From: Mesorhizobium sp. M8A.F.Ca.ET.218.01.1.1
Lineage (GTDB): Bacteria; Pseudomonadota; Alphaproteobacteria; Rhizobiales; Rhizobiaceae
DNA: 64,000 bases
Direction: 5' to 3'
NCBI RefSeq assembly: GCF_004791165.1
Contig: NZ_SRUZ01000006.1
Coordinates: forward strand, 124,001 to 188,000
The position numbers were made by a program, and so were the translations under genes. A model generated the notes under the pieces. It made no database searches. It saw nothing but the letters and a program-made list of their open reading frames with translations, and was not told the origin of the DNA. Shown in pieces: positions 51,491 through 59,561 of the stretch. Within the stretch, counting starts at the first letter, position 1; each line of letters starts with the position of its first letter.

Positions 51491-53093
51491 CTTTAGCGGC
51501 CACTTTGACGAGATCGACGACCTCTGGTGGCAAATCCTCGTTTAGCGCCTTTCGCAGGGCATCCGGATCGTCGGTGAGGATGGGTACATAGAGAATTTCC
51601 TTCACCACCTTTTCAACAGGAACCTCAACGCGTTTCTCGACCTCCCTGTCGACAGAAACTTCAAAGGGCACTTTGATCGTACGAACCCGGCGCCATCGCC
51701 ACCGTAAGAGCAATCGTCGAACCAGACGCGACAGCGGGCTCTCAGTACGACTTTCGGCTTGTGCAGCGATACGCTGCAAACCAAGAGCCACCATGGCAGT
51801 GATTGGGCCGGCCAATCCTGCAATCACGGCGAGGGAGCCGAACCAGATTGCAGAGACTCTCCCCGCTTGAGGCTCACTCACTTCTTCCGGCTTTTCGCCG
51901 TACCAGCGGGCTGCGATTCGTCGAATCTGGTCTGTCCTGGCGAGCGGGATGCGCTTCTTCTCAAGTTCGCTCAACTGCTTTGCTATCTCGTCTCGCCGCG
52001 CTTGATTGGCAGCTAGGGTACTAGCTTTCGAAGCTTCCGCCGTCTGTGCCGCTGACAGTGTCTCCCTCGCCTGATCGAGCCGGCGCTCCCAATCTGCAGT
52101 TATTGCATCAAGCGTCTTCTCAAGGTCGCTTCGTCGGCTCTGGAGCACCTGTCTCTGGTCTGCCGTCATCTTTGGGCTTTCAAGCCTCAAACGGTCGAAA
52201 TCGCTTCGAGTACCCGCGATCTCTTGATCGACAGCCGCGATTTGCGATTCATACTTTGCCTCGATCTTAGCGCGAGGATTGGCAAGTTTCCCAATCTCGT
52301 CCTCCCAGCGCTTTGCCGAAGCTGTGTCGCCAGTTTCTCGGGCGTCTCTAATCCGCTCCACGTAACTGTCTCGTTGCCTTTCAAACTCCTCTACTGCTTG
52401 CTGAACTCGACCATCTCGCTCGGCAACTAGGTCCACTCGTCTTTGCTCTTTCTCCCGGACCTGTTCTCGTGCTCTGGACGCTTCTGGCGTTAGAGCAGTC
52501 GTCGCTAGAAGTTCGGTGTCGACGTCTGCGATACGGCTTTGAATTTCCTTCCGAGCCTTATCGGCAAGCGCGCTGATCTCTTCCAGATCCGCTCTGGCTT
52601 TGGCGGCCTGATCTGCTTGCTTTGCGAACTCGTCTGCAGCGTCAAGCTTCGCATTCTCTCTGGTGAGCGAATCGATGCCGTCGGCGAGTTCTTCATATTG
52701 CAATTCGCGGAGCGTGCCAGCGCGCTCCAGCCCCAACAAAACTGTCTCAAAAGTGATGCCTGCTAGAAGTAGGAGAAACACCAAGATCACAGGCTTCCAC
52801 AGCCAGGACACGCTATATAAAAGTGTGGCGATTGGAATCTTCGTTAGCTCAGCGATGGAAACGATAAAAAACGGGGCACTGGCGAGAATAAGGTCCATCG
52901 CCGTGGCAGATTGACTTGCTTCGAAAGCTTGAAAGCCCAAAACAAGGCCTGTGGCTAATCCAATAATCGACGCTATGATCTCTAATGCCCATGCGCCACG
53001 ATATGTCCACTGGCCATAGCTGGCCAGCTTTTGGCTCATACTTGCGTGCATCAGGCGCCCCGTCTCCCCAATATCCCCAAGCCATATTGTCAT
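51462..53093 (-). CDS. Multi-spanning membrane protein with long coiled coil, function unknown
   Basis: A 543-aa protein I cannot assign. Three hydrophobic segments (about 35-56, 66-90, 98-118) come first. Then a long, highly charged coiled coil covers about residues 125-395 (for example RADLEEISALADKARKEIQS). A fourth hydrophobic segment (IWFGSLAVIAGLAGPITAMV, about 425-445) follows, then a basic stretch (RLLLRWRWRRVRTIKVPFEV) and a VEKRVEVPVEKVVKEI strand repeat. It is the first gene of a two-gene minus-strand unit and overlaps its partner by 29 bp. The layout suggests a membrane-spanning scaffold or tether; nothing more can be said. Confidence 0.75.
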   Translation of the reverse strand: MTIWLGDIGETGRLMHASMSQKLASYGQWTYRGAWALEIIASIIGLATGLVLGFQAFEASQSATAMDLILASAPFFIVSIAELTKIPIATLLYSVSWLWKPVILVFLLLLAGITFETVLLGLERAGTLRELQYEELADGIDSLTRENAKLDAADEFAKQADQAAKARADLEEISALADKARKEIQSRIADVDTELLATTALTPEASRAREQVREKEQRRVDLVAERDGRVQQAVEEFERQRDSYVERIRDARETGDTASAKRWEDEIGKLANPRAKIEAKYESQIAAVDQEIAGTRSDFDRLRLESPKMTADQRQVLQSRRSDLEKTLDAITADWERRLDQARETLSAAQTAEASKASTLAANQARRDEIAKQLSELEKKRIPLARTDQIRRIAARWYGEKPEEVSEPQAGRVSAIWFGSLAVIAGLAGPITAMVALGLQRIAAQAESRTESPLSRLVRRLLLRWRWRRVRTIKVPFEVSVDREVEKRVEVPVEKVVKEILYVPILTDDPDALRKALNEDLPPEVVDLVKVAAKGGRNSAGQA

Positions 53094-53788
53094 CTTGAAT
53101 GAGCAATTGCATCAAAAAACACCGTCGACGCGGCTAATATCCGTGAAATCGAGAAACACCGTTACTTTCCGAGATAGCTATCGGATGTGCAACCCGACAG
53201 CCGCAGGTGCAAGTACATGCCACGGGATCTGCCAAAGACAATCGAGTATACCCGTCCCGTGAAAATTCGGTTTGACATGCAATCGTTTAGCAAAGCGTTT
53301 CGCTTGCAACTCGGCCGCCATCCTGATCCAACCTGCCGTTTCATCAGCAGTCGCCGAGACCATTGGGCCTCGTCGCAGGAGCATTTGCGCCGAGGCTCAC
53401 AGAATAGCCTTGTGACTGAACTTGATGGCCAATGATGCCGATGGCCTGGTTGGTGGTAGGCTGAGTACCCTCCGCGTGCTCGGCGTGCTAAACTGATGCG
53501 CGAAAGATGGCCATAAACAAAGCGCACTTCTGGCGGCCAAGCTTACCGATGTTCCGAACGCGGCCTAGCGGACACCGCAATGGCACCTTCTGGACAGATC
53601 GTTCTAGAAACTGGACCGCGTGCTTTCAGCCTAAAGGCGACACCAGAACGTCTGCTCGGGAAGCGCCACTCGTAGCGCGAAGCAAACAACCGAACCACAC
53701 TCCAGCATCTCCTCACCCTCCGCAAGCCTGCCACAAGCTTGTTGAGGCATGGTCCTGGCTAAGGAAACCCGGCAAAAGGCGGACTTTC
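53094..53788. other. Gene-poor stretch between the accessory pair and flgJ
   Basis: About 695 bp in which I can support no gene. Short reading frames exist on both strands but show no domain, no good start site and no codon pattern like their neighbours. The left part is AT-rich like the accessory pair; the right 100 bp return to the composition of the flagellar genes and should hold the flgJ promoter, with AAAAGGCGG at 53774-53782 as its ribosome-binding site. It may be the decayed edge of an insertion. Confidence 0.5.
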
Positions 53789-54361
53789 TTGGCGATTTCT
53801 CCACCCAGCGACATCGTGATGGATGTCGCCCGAGCTGCCGATCCGATGGATATCGAGGCTGCCCGCGCCGCGCTGACCAAGCGCGCCGGCGGCGTCGCCG
53901 GCACGTTTTCGGTCGACACCGCGGCTTCTGTCGATGCCGGCTCGATCCTGTCACGCGCGACGGCCGACAAGGCCGCCGCCACGGCCGATCCTGCCAAGAA
54001 GTTCAAGAAGTTCGAGGCGATGGTCTTGCAGACCTTCATCCAGAACATGCTGCCCAAGGACACCGAGGGCGTCTACGGCACGGGTCTCGCCGGCGACATG
54101 TGGAAATCGCAGCTCGCCGAGCGCGTCGCCGACGTCATGGCCGATCGCGGCGGCATCGGCATCGCCAAGTCGCTGCTCGCCGACCACTACATGGACGGCA
54201 AGCGCAAGGTGCCGATCGGCCCGGTCTCGAATGGACCGGAAAAGACCGAAATCGACACGCAAACCCGTCTGTCCACCTCGCTCGTCCAGGAATTGCAGCG
54301 CAAGGCCGCCAGGTCGATGACCGGCGACGAGACAACCATAAAAACAGACATCAAGATCTAG
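53789..54361 (+). CDS. flgJ: Rod-binding protein FlgJ (N-terminal domain type)
   Basis: A rod-assembly protein of 190 aa without the muramidase domain of enterobacterial FlgJ. The core is AKKFKKFEAMVLQTFIQNML then GVYGTGLAGDMWKSQLAERV and ADVMADRGGIGIAKSLL. I start at TTG 53789 because LAISPPSDIVMDVARAADP matches the start I recall for rhizobial homologues and AAAAGGCGG precedes it; GTG 53816 and ATG 53819 are later options. The SLT enzyme at 30116 may supply the missing wall-cutting activity. Confidence 0.88.
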   Translation: MAISPPSDIVMDVARAADPMDIEAARAALTKRAGGVAGTFSVDTAASVDAGSILSRATADKAAATADPAKKFKKFEAMVLQTFIQNMLPKDTEGVYGTGLAGDMWKSQLAERVADVMADRGGIGIAKSLLADHYMDGKRKVPIGPVSNGPEKTEIDTQTRLSTSLVQELQRKAARSMTGDETTIKTDIKI

Positions 54362-54374
54362 ACTGGGAAACACC

Positions 54375-54800
54375 ATGGCCGACTCTTCCGAATTCACCGC
54401 CAACCTGCCAGCACGAGCGACCGCGCCGGACACACCGGCCCCGTTCGCTCGGCCTGGAAACCTTGCCGCCATCATCGGCCGCATCGAGGAGGTGGTCGAG
54501 GAAGAGACCGCCGGCATCCGCAGCGATACAAGCTATGACCTCAAGGCGTCGAACGCCCGCAAGAGCCGTTATCTCTACGAGCTCACCCGCGCCATGAAGG
54601 GCGGTAGCGAGGCCGAATTCCTCGAGCAGCATCGCGAGGGCCTGACCCGGCTGCGCCAGAAGCTGGCGAAGAACGAGGCCGCCATCCTGGCCCATCTGAG
54701 CGCCGTCAACGAGGTCGCCGGCCTGCTGCGCAGCGCCATCCAGCGCGCCGAGACCGACGGCACCTACTCCGCCGGCGAATTCGGCAGGCCGAAAGGGTAG
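54375..54800 (+). CDS. FlgN-like flagellar chaperone (tentative)
   Basis: A 141-aa soluble helical protein (LAAIIGRIEEVVEEETAGIR; YLYELTRAMKGGSEAEFLEQ; LAHLSAVNEVAGLLRSAIQR). Size, helical hairpin pattern and location right after flgJ fit a FlgN-type chaperone for FlgK and FlgL. Sequence similarity to classical FlgN is weak, so the call is by context. Confidence 0.7.
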   Translation: MADSSEFTANLPARATAPDTPAPFARPGNLAAIIGRIEEVVEEETAGIRSDTSYDLKASNARKSRYLYELTRAMKGGSEAEFLEQHREGLTRLRQKLAKNEAAILAHLSAVNEVAGLLRSAIQRAETDGTYSAGEFGRPKG

Positions 54801-54829
54801 AGCGCGGCGATGCCGGGCCCGGGTTCAAA

Positions 54830-55351
54830 ATGATCAAGGTCATCGCCATAGCGGTCTGGATCTGCGCCGCCACGCTCGGCGCGGTGTTCTATTCGTTCCA
54901 GGCCGCCGGCGAACGCGGCGTCGGCGAGAAACCCAAGCCGATGCTGGGTGGGCTGGACTACGTCAAGACCGACGTCATTTCGGTGCCGCTGATCCACAAT
55001 TCAAAGATCGACGGCTACTTCCTGGCCAAGCTCGTCTATACCGTCGAGCCGGAGCAGATAAAGAAGCTGTCGATCCCGGCCGAGGCGCTGATTACAGACG
55101 AGGTCTACAGCTATCTCTACGCCCATCCCCAGATCGACTTCACCAAGAAGGCGACGGTCGACCTCGATGCCTTTCGCGCCGCCATCCGCGACACGATCAA
55201 CACACGTGTCGGCGCAACCCTGGTGCATGAGGTCCTGATCGATCAGGTCAATTTCCTGAGCAAGGATGAGATCCGCGACAACTGGCTGCGCCGGCGGCAG
55301 GATGCCAGCACCCCCGCGACCGAGACGCCTAAGCCGGTCAGCGCGCATTGA
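54830..55351 (+). CDS. FliL-like membrane protein at the end of the flagellar locus
   Basis: A 173-aa protein with one N-terminal membrane helix (VIAIAVWICAATLGAVFYSF, about 4-23) and a soluble domain with long strands (VISVPLIHNSKIDGYFLAKL) and a helix (LDAFRAAIRDTINTRVG), the order seen in FliL-like stomatin folds. The last gene of the flagellar block. I do not recognise a specific name; a stator- or ring-associated role is inferred. Confidence 0.7.
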   Translation: MIKVIAIAVWICAATLGAVFYSFQAAGERGVGEKPKPMLGGLDYVKTDVISVPLIHNSKIDGYFLAKLVYTVEPEQIKKLSIPAEALITDEVYSYLYAHPQIDFTKKATVDLDAFRAAIRDTINTRVGATLVHEVLIDQVNFLSKDEIRDNWLRRRQDASTPATETPKPVSAH

Positions 55352-55423
55352 GCCATCGGCCGTCGGGCCGGCGCCAGCGGTCCCGATAGCAGTCGGCGCC
55401 GGGGCCGATGCCCGCAATTTGCG

Positions 55424-55439
55424 TTGACGTAAACGTCAA
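55424..55439. promoter_or_regulatory. Inverted repeat upstream of the SCP2-domain gene
   Basis: TTGACGT and ACGTCAA are perfect 7-bp arms around AA. The repeat lies 104 bp before the GTG start of the sterol-carrier-type gene. Its form resembles operators of MerR-type regulators of branched-chain amino acid and fatty-acid degradation in proteobacteria, which is a comparison from memory. TTGACG could also serve as a -35 element. Confidence 0.55.
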
Positions 55440-55542
55440 TCCAAAGCTATATGCGGCAGCGATTGTAATCGCCTCAGAGGCATGGGCTTCGGCCGGACCG
55501 AAATGCCCTGCGCGACAGAATGCAACCAGACAGGAGAACAGC

Positions 55543-55827
55543 GTGAGCGTTCAGGAGATTGCCGAGAAGATCAAGTCGCGCGTGGCCAGCAGCGGGTTCG
55601 ATCGTTCCGTGAAATTCGACACCGGCAGCGACGGCGTCATCGTCATCGACGGCGCAACCGTCTCGACCACGGACGCCCCTGCCGACTGCACCATCAAGCT
55701 CTCGCTCGACGATCTGGATTCGCTGATCGCGGGAGACCTGAATCCGACCATGGCCTTCATGACCGGCAAGATAAAGGTCGAAGGCGACATGACCGTCGCC
55801 ATGGCGCTGAGCCAGTTGATCGGCTGA
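55543..55827 (+). CDS. SCP2 sterol-carrier domain protein
   Basis: A 94-aa lipid-binding single-domain protein from GTG 55543 with AGGAGA upstream. The SCP2 signature is clear (DGVIVIDGATVSTTDAPADC; TIKLSLDDLDSLIAGDLNPT; MAFMTGKIKVEGDMTVAMAL). It probably binds fatty acyl chains in the cytoplasm. It stands alone between the flagellar block and the GNAT gene and ends in a strong two-way terminator. Confidence 0.9.
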   Translation: MSVQEIAEKIKSRVASSGFDRSVKFDTGSDGVIVIDGATVSTTDAPADCTIKLSLDDLDSLIAGDLNPTMAFMTGKIKVEGDMTVAMALSQLIG

Positions 55828-55860
55828 ACGGACGTAGCCGCCAGAGGCGGCTTTGAGATG

Positions 55861-55892
55861 ACAAAACGCCGCCTTTTCAGGCGGCGTTTTGT
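55861..55892. terminator. Bidirectional terminator between SCP2 and GNAT genes
   Basis: A perfect 13-bp stem (ACAAAACGCCGCC at 55861-55873 and GGCGGCGTTTTGT at 55880-55892) around a 6-nt loop. Because the arms carry A- and T-runs at the ends, it can terminate both the rightward SCP2 gene and the leftward GNAT gene. Confidence 0.88.
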
Positions 55893-55910
55893 TTTGAAGG
55901 GCAGTCGCGC

Positions 55911-56486
55911 TTAAGCCTCGCGCGCCAGGATCGGCGCCTGTGCCTTAAGCTTGCGGCCGGACGCCTTCAGCGTGCCCTCGGCGCCATCAAGCCCGCCCTC
56001 CACCAGTTCCAGCGCCAGCAGGCGGTGCCGCTCGTAAGGTCCCGGCATGGCGAGCGCGCCCGTCCTGGCGGCCGAAAAGCCGAAGCGGCCATAGTAGGGC
56101 TCGTCGCCGACCAGCAGGATCGCCGCATGGCCGAGGCGCGCGGCTTCCGCGATGGCATGCCGCATCAGCGCCGAACCGATGCCGGCACTCTTGAGCGAGG
56201 GGTCGACGGCGAGCGGGCCAAGCAGCAGCGCCGACGAACCGCCCTCGCCCAAGGTGACATCCCATAGCCGCACCGTGCCGGCCACGCCGCCCGAGGCATC
56301 GCGCGCGACGAAGGCAAGACCCTCCGAGGGCCGACGGCCACGCCGCAGCTTTTCCGACGATTTGGTCTTGCGCTTCGGCCCCATGGCGCGATCGAGCAAG
56401 GCTTCGCGCGCCGCCACGTCGGCAACGGTTTCGGCGACCACGGCGAAGGCCGGCGCATGAGCTACGATTTCAACTGACATTTCCAT
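55911..56486 (-). CDS. GNAT family N-acetyltransferase
   Basis: A 191-aa acetyl-CoA-dependent acetyltransferase. The acetyl-CoA motif is LLGPLAVDPSLKSAGIGSAL, and ILLVGDEPYYGRFGFSAART is the typical C-terminal part of the YhbS-like subgroup. The start at 56486 has AAGGGA seven nucleotides upstream; ATG 56480 is two codons later. The substrate is unknown. It is about 100 bp downstream of the decarboxylase on the same strand, which might hint at polyamine acetylation, but the subgroup does not show that. Confidence 0.85.
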   Translation of the reverse strand: MEMSVEIVAHAPAFAVVAETVADVAAREALLDRAMGPKRKTKSSEKLRRGRRPSEGLAFVARDASGGVAGTVRLWDVTLGEGGSSALLLGPLAVDPSLKSAGIGSALMRHAIAEAARLGHAAILLVGDEPYYGRFGFSAARTGALAMPGPYERHRLLALELVEGGLDGAEGTLKASGRKLKAQAPILAREA

Positions 56487-56584
56487 TTCCGCGATCCCTT
56501 CACGAGCGGAGATCTGTTCCACAGGCGAGCCCAAGCGGGCGACGGGCGCCCACCTGGGATGATCTGATCGGTTCTTTCGAACCG

Positions 56585-57718
56585 TCAGATCACGTAGGAT
56601 CGGAGAGGCTCGAAGCCGTTGAAGGCGACCGCCGAATAGGTGGTCGTGTAGGCGCCGGTGCCTTCGATCAGCACCTCGTCGCCGATGGTCAGCGACAAAG
56701 GCAGCGGATACGGCGTCTTCTCGTACATCACGTCGGCCGAATCGCAGGTCGGGCCGGCGAGCACGCAAGGCGCGGTCTCGGTGCCGTCATGCGCGGTGAC
56801 GATCGGGTAGCGGATCGCCTCGTCCATCGTCTCGGCTAGGCCGCCGAACTTGCCAATGTCGAGGAACACCCAGCGTACATTGTCGTTGTCGGCCTTCTTC
56901 GAGATCAGCACGACTTCCGACTTGATGACGCCGGCATTGCCGACCATGCCGCGGCCCGGCTCGATGATCGTCTCGGGAATGGCGTTGCCGAAATGCTTGC
57001 GCAGCGCCGAGAAGATCGCCTGGCCATAGGCCTGCGCCGCCGGCACGTCACGCAAATAGCGGGTCGGGAAGCCGCCGCCCATATTGACCATCTTGAGCAC
57101 GATGCCTTCCTCGGCGAGCGTCGCGAACACCTTCTTGGCGTCGGCCAGCGCACGGTCCCATGCGGTCAGGTCGGTCTGCTGCGAGCCGACATGGAACGAC
57201 ACGCCATAGGCGTCGAGGCCGAGGCCCTTGGCATGGCGCAGCACATCGACGGCCATGGCCGGCACGCAGCCGAACTTGCGCGACAGCGGCCATTCGGCGC
57301 CTTCGCCATCGGTCAAAACGCGGCAGAAGACGCGTGCGCCGGGAGCGACGCGGGCGATCTTCTCGACCTCCTCGACGCAATCGACCGCGAACAGCTTGAT
57401 GCCGAGCTGGTAGGCGCGTGCGATGTCACGCTCCTTCTTGATGGTGTTGCCGAAGGAGATGCGGTCCGCCGGCGCACCGGCGTCCATCGCCATCTCGACT
57501 TCGGCAACGGAAGCGGTGTCGAAGGACGAGCCCATCGCAGCAAGCAGGCGCAGGATTTCCGGCGCCGGGTTTGCTTTCACCGCATAGTAGATCTTGGAAT
57601 CGGGCAGCGCCTTCTCGAAGGCGCGGAAATTGTCGCGCACGACATCGAGGTCGACGACGAGGCAGGGGCCGGACGGACGTCGGGTGGCGAGGAAGTCGAG
57701 AATGCGCTGGGTGGCCAT
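56585..57718 (-). CDS. Ornithine/lysine decarboxylase (fold III PLP enzyme)
   Basis: A 377-aa alanine-racemase-fold decarboxylase making putrescine (or cadaverine), the eukaryote-like ODC form common in alphaproteobacteria. The PLP lysine is Lys48 in YYAVKAN; the pocket motifs are GVSFHVGSQ (172-180), GGGFPTR and EPGRGMVG; the active-site Cys is Cys325 in GPTCDSADV, and GAYTTTY lies near the C-terminus. GGAGAAACCC precedes the ATG. A 540-bp leader region precedes it (see below). It is divergent from the amidase gene. Confidence 0.93.
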   Translation of the reverse strand: MATQRILDFLATRRPSGPCLVVDLDVVRDNFRAFEKALPDSKIYYAVKANPAPEILRLLAAMGSSFDTASVAEVEMAMDAGAPADRISFGNTIKKERDIARAYQLGIKLFAVDCVEEVEKIARVAPGARVFCRVLTDGEGAEWPLSRKFGCVPAMAVDVLRHAKGLGLDAYGVSFHVGSQQTDLTAWDRALADAKKVFATLAEEGIVLKMVNMGGGFPTRYLRDVPAAQAYGQAIFSALRKHFGNAIPETIIEPGRGMVGNAGVIKSEVVLISKKADNDNVRWVFLDIGKFGGLAETMDEAIRYPIVTAHDGTETAPCVLAGPTCDSADVMYEKTPYPLPLSLTIGDEVLIEGTGAYTTTYSAVAFNGFEPLRSYVI

Positions 57719-58260
57719 CGGGTTTCTCCATCGCGCCTTTCGGCGCGCACAAGGGTGCGGGCGCGGGCTGTCGGCCTCGCGAACACGCGGTCAAACAAAG
57801 GCGGGACGGAAAATCCATGGAACCAGCCGGTGGAGACCCCGGAACCATGAAACGCCGTCTCGCGGCGATGAACCTTGGCCTTGCCCGGCTTCGGTTCGCT
57901 TTGTCTGCCTTGGCTTGGATTGGGAGAACCCCGTTCCGCACTGCCGGCAATGAAGGTGTGCCTCTTCAGTAACCCCGGTCTTTGGACAACCGGCAGAGAA
58001 CCAGAAAGGCCCGCACCGTCGTTGCTTCAAGGTGTCCTCGGTCTGGCGGTTGGCCGCTAAACCGACTGGAGGGGTTGGCTCCAGTTACCTTACCGATTTC
58101 CCTCACCATTCGAGGATCGGCGGACACCCACAGGCACGTGCGACTTTGGGCAAGCGCGATATAAGAGCGAAGTATTTCACAATCAATAAAAATCGTATCC
58201 CAGGTTGTAAAATTTCTGGCATCGAACAATGTTGGCGCAACCGTATCCGGATATCGAACG
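57719..58260 (-). promoter_or_regulatory. Long leader of the decarboxylase gene, candidate speF-type RNA
   Basis: A 542-bp divergent gap between the decarboxylase (leftward) and the amidase (rightward). It is rich in inverted repeats when read on the minus strand, ending with a tight hairpin CGCGCC-N4-GGCGCG at 57732-57747 just before the ribosome-binding site. Alphaproteobacterial ornithine decarboxylase genes are often preceded by the structured speF leader RNA, so this is the natural candidate; I cannot verify its consensus by eye. The right end (58140-58260) is AT-rich and should hold the amidase promoter. Confidence 0.4.
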
Positions 58261-59457
58261 ATGACAGGCACACACGGCCCCTTCAACGCCTTTCTCGATC
58301 TCCGCCAGATGCCGGTGGCGCATGCCGAGCTTGGGCCGCTGGCCGGGCTGCGGCTGGCGGTCAAGGACATTTACGACGTCGCCGGCTACCGCACCGGTTG
58401 CGGCAATTTGCAGAAATTCGCCGGAGGCCACGCCGCTTCGCGCACGGCAGGCGCCGTGCAGATGATTCTCGACGCGGGCGCGCGTTTCGTCGGCAAGACC
58501 CAGACCGACGAACTCGCCTTCGCTCTGTTCGGCCAGAACGCGCATTTTCCGTTTCCGGTGAACCCGGCGGCTCTCGACCGCGTCACCGGCGGTTCGTCTT
58601 CGGGGTCGGCCGCGGCGGTGGCGGGCAGGCTGGCCGACATCGCAACGGGGTCCGACACAGGTGGTTCGATCCGCGCGCCGGCGAGTTTCTGCGGGCTGAT
58701 TGGCCTCCGCACCACGCATGGCCGCATTTCCCTCGACGGCACCATGCAGTTGGCGCCGAGTTTCGACACGTTCGGCTGGTTCGCCGACGACATCGAAACC
58801 TACGAGACCGTCGGCAAGCTGCTGCTTGGCCGCGATCCGCATCAACATTCCCTGGATCGGCCGCTGACGCTCGGCTGGCTGGACGAAATGATCGCCCGGC
58901 CGGCGCTCGCCGAATTTGCAGGAATGAAGGCGCTGGCGAGCGCGGTGTTCGGTACGCCGGCGACGCCGATGTCGCGCTTCAGCTCTTCTCCGGATGAACT
59001 CTACTGGTGCTTTCGCCGGCTGCAGGCCAGGGAGGCCTGGACGGTGCATGGCGAATGGATCACCAGCGGCGAGCGCGACCTTGGGCCTGGGGTCGAGGAG
59101 CGGTTCGGCTTCGGCCGTGCCGTGGACGACCGGACGGCACAGGCCGAAAAAGTGCGCCGGCTGACCTTTCGCGGTGAATTGAGCGCCCTGCTCGGCAAGG
59201 ACGGTTTTCTTATTCTGCCGACGGTGCCGGGTCCGGCGCCTTATGTCGACAGCACACCCGAGCAGTTCCAGGCCTATCGCGAGCGCGCCTTGCACCTTCT
59301 GTGCCTGGCCGGGCTCTCCGGCTTTCCCCAAATCACCTTGCCGATCGGCTCGGTTGCCGGCGCACCGTTTGGACTTTCGCTGCTTGGCCCTTCCGGCAGC
59401 GACATTGCCCTGATACGGCTCGGCCGAAAACTTCTAATGCATGTCGCGCAAAAGTGA
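58261..59457 (+). CDS. Amidase signature family protein
   Basis: A 398-aa hydrolase of the amidase/GatA family with the complete Ser-cisSer-Lys set: Lys35 in LAVKDIYD, the GGSSSGSAAAVAG segment (residues 110-122) holding the cis-Ser, and the nucleophile Ser136 in GSDTGGSIRAPA. It is shorter than GatA (about 480 aa), which fits small-molecule amidases. The substrate is unknown. It is divergent from the decarboxylase and is followed by a LysR regulator. Confidence 0.9.
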   Translation: MTGTHGPFNAFLDLRQMPVAHAELGPLAGLRLAVKDIYDVAGYRTGCGNLQKFAGGHAASRTAGAVQMILDAGARFVGKTQTDELAFALFGQNAHFPFPVNPAALDRVTGGSSSGSAAAVAGRLADIATGSDTGGSIRAPASFCGLIGLRTTHGRISLDGTMQLAPSFDTFGWFADDIETYETVGKLLLGRDPHQHSLDRPLTLGWLDEMIARPALAEFAGMKALASAVFGTPATPMSRFSSSPDELYWCFRRLQAREAWTVHGEWITSGERDLGPGVEERFGFGRAVDDRTAQAEKVRRLTFRGELSALLGKDGFLILPTVPGPAPYVDSTPEQFQAYRERALHLLCLAGLSGFPQITLPIGSVAGAPFGLSLLGPSGSDIALIRLGRKLLMHVAQK

Positions 59458-59495
59458 CCTCGGTTTTGCGACGACGACATGCATCAAACAACACT

Positions 59496-59538
59496 CAAAG
59501 CGCGTCGCGTGAATTCGTTTCGACGCGACGCGCTTTGG
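59496..59538. repeat. 15-bp inverted repeat between amidase and lysR
   Basis: CAAAGCGCGTCGCGT at 59496-59510 and its exact complement ACGCGACGCGCTTTG at 59523-59537 surround 12 nt. It lies just after the amidase stop and 24 bp before the lysR start. There is no T-run, so it is not a standard terminator. It may be a dispersed intergenic palindrome or a LysR-related site; a related, shorter-loop version follows lysR. Confidence 0.75.
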
Positions 59539-59561
59539 ACGCAGCACAAAGGGCCTGAATA

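Noticed and set aside
53162..53527. 121-aa frame on the minus strand in the gap before flgJ
   Set aside because: It has no good ribosome-binding site, no domain and random-looking composition; not enough to call a gene.
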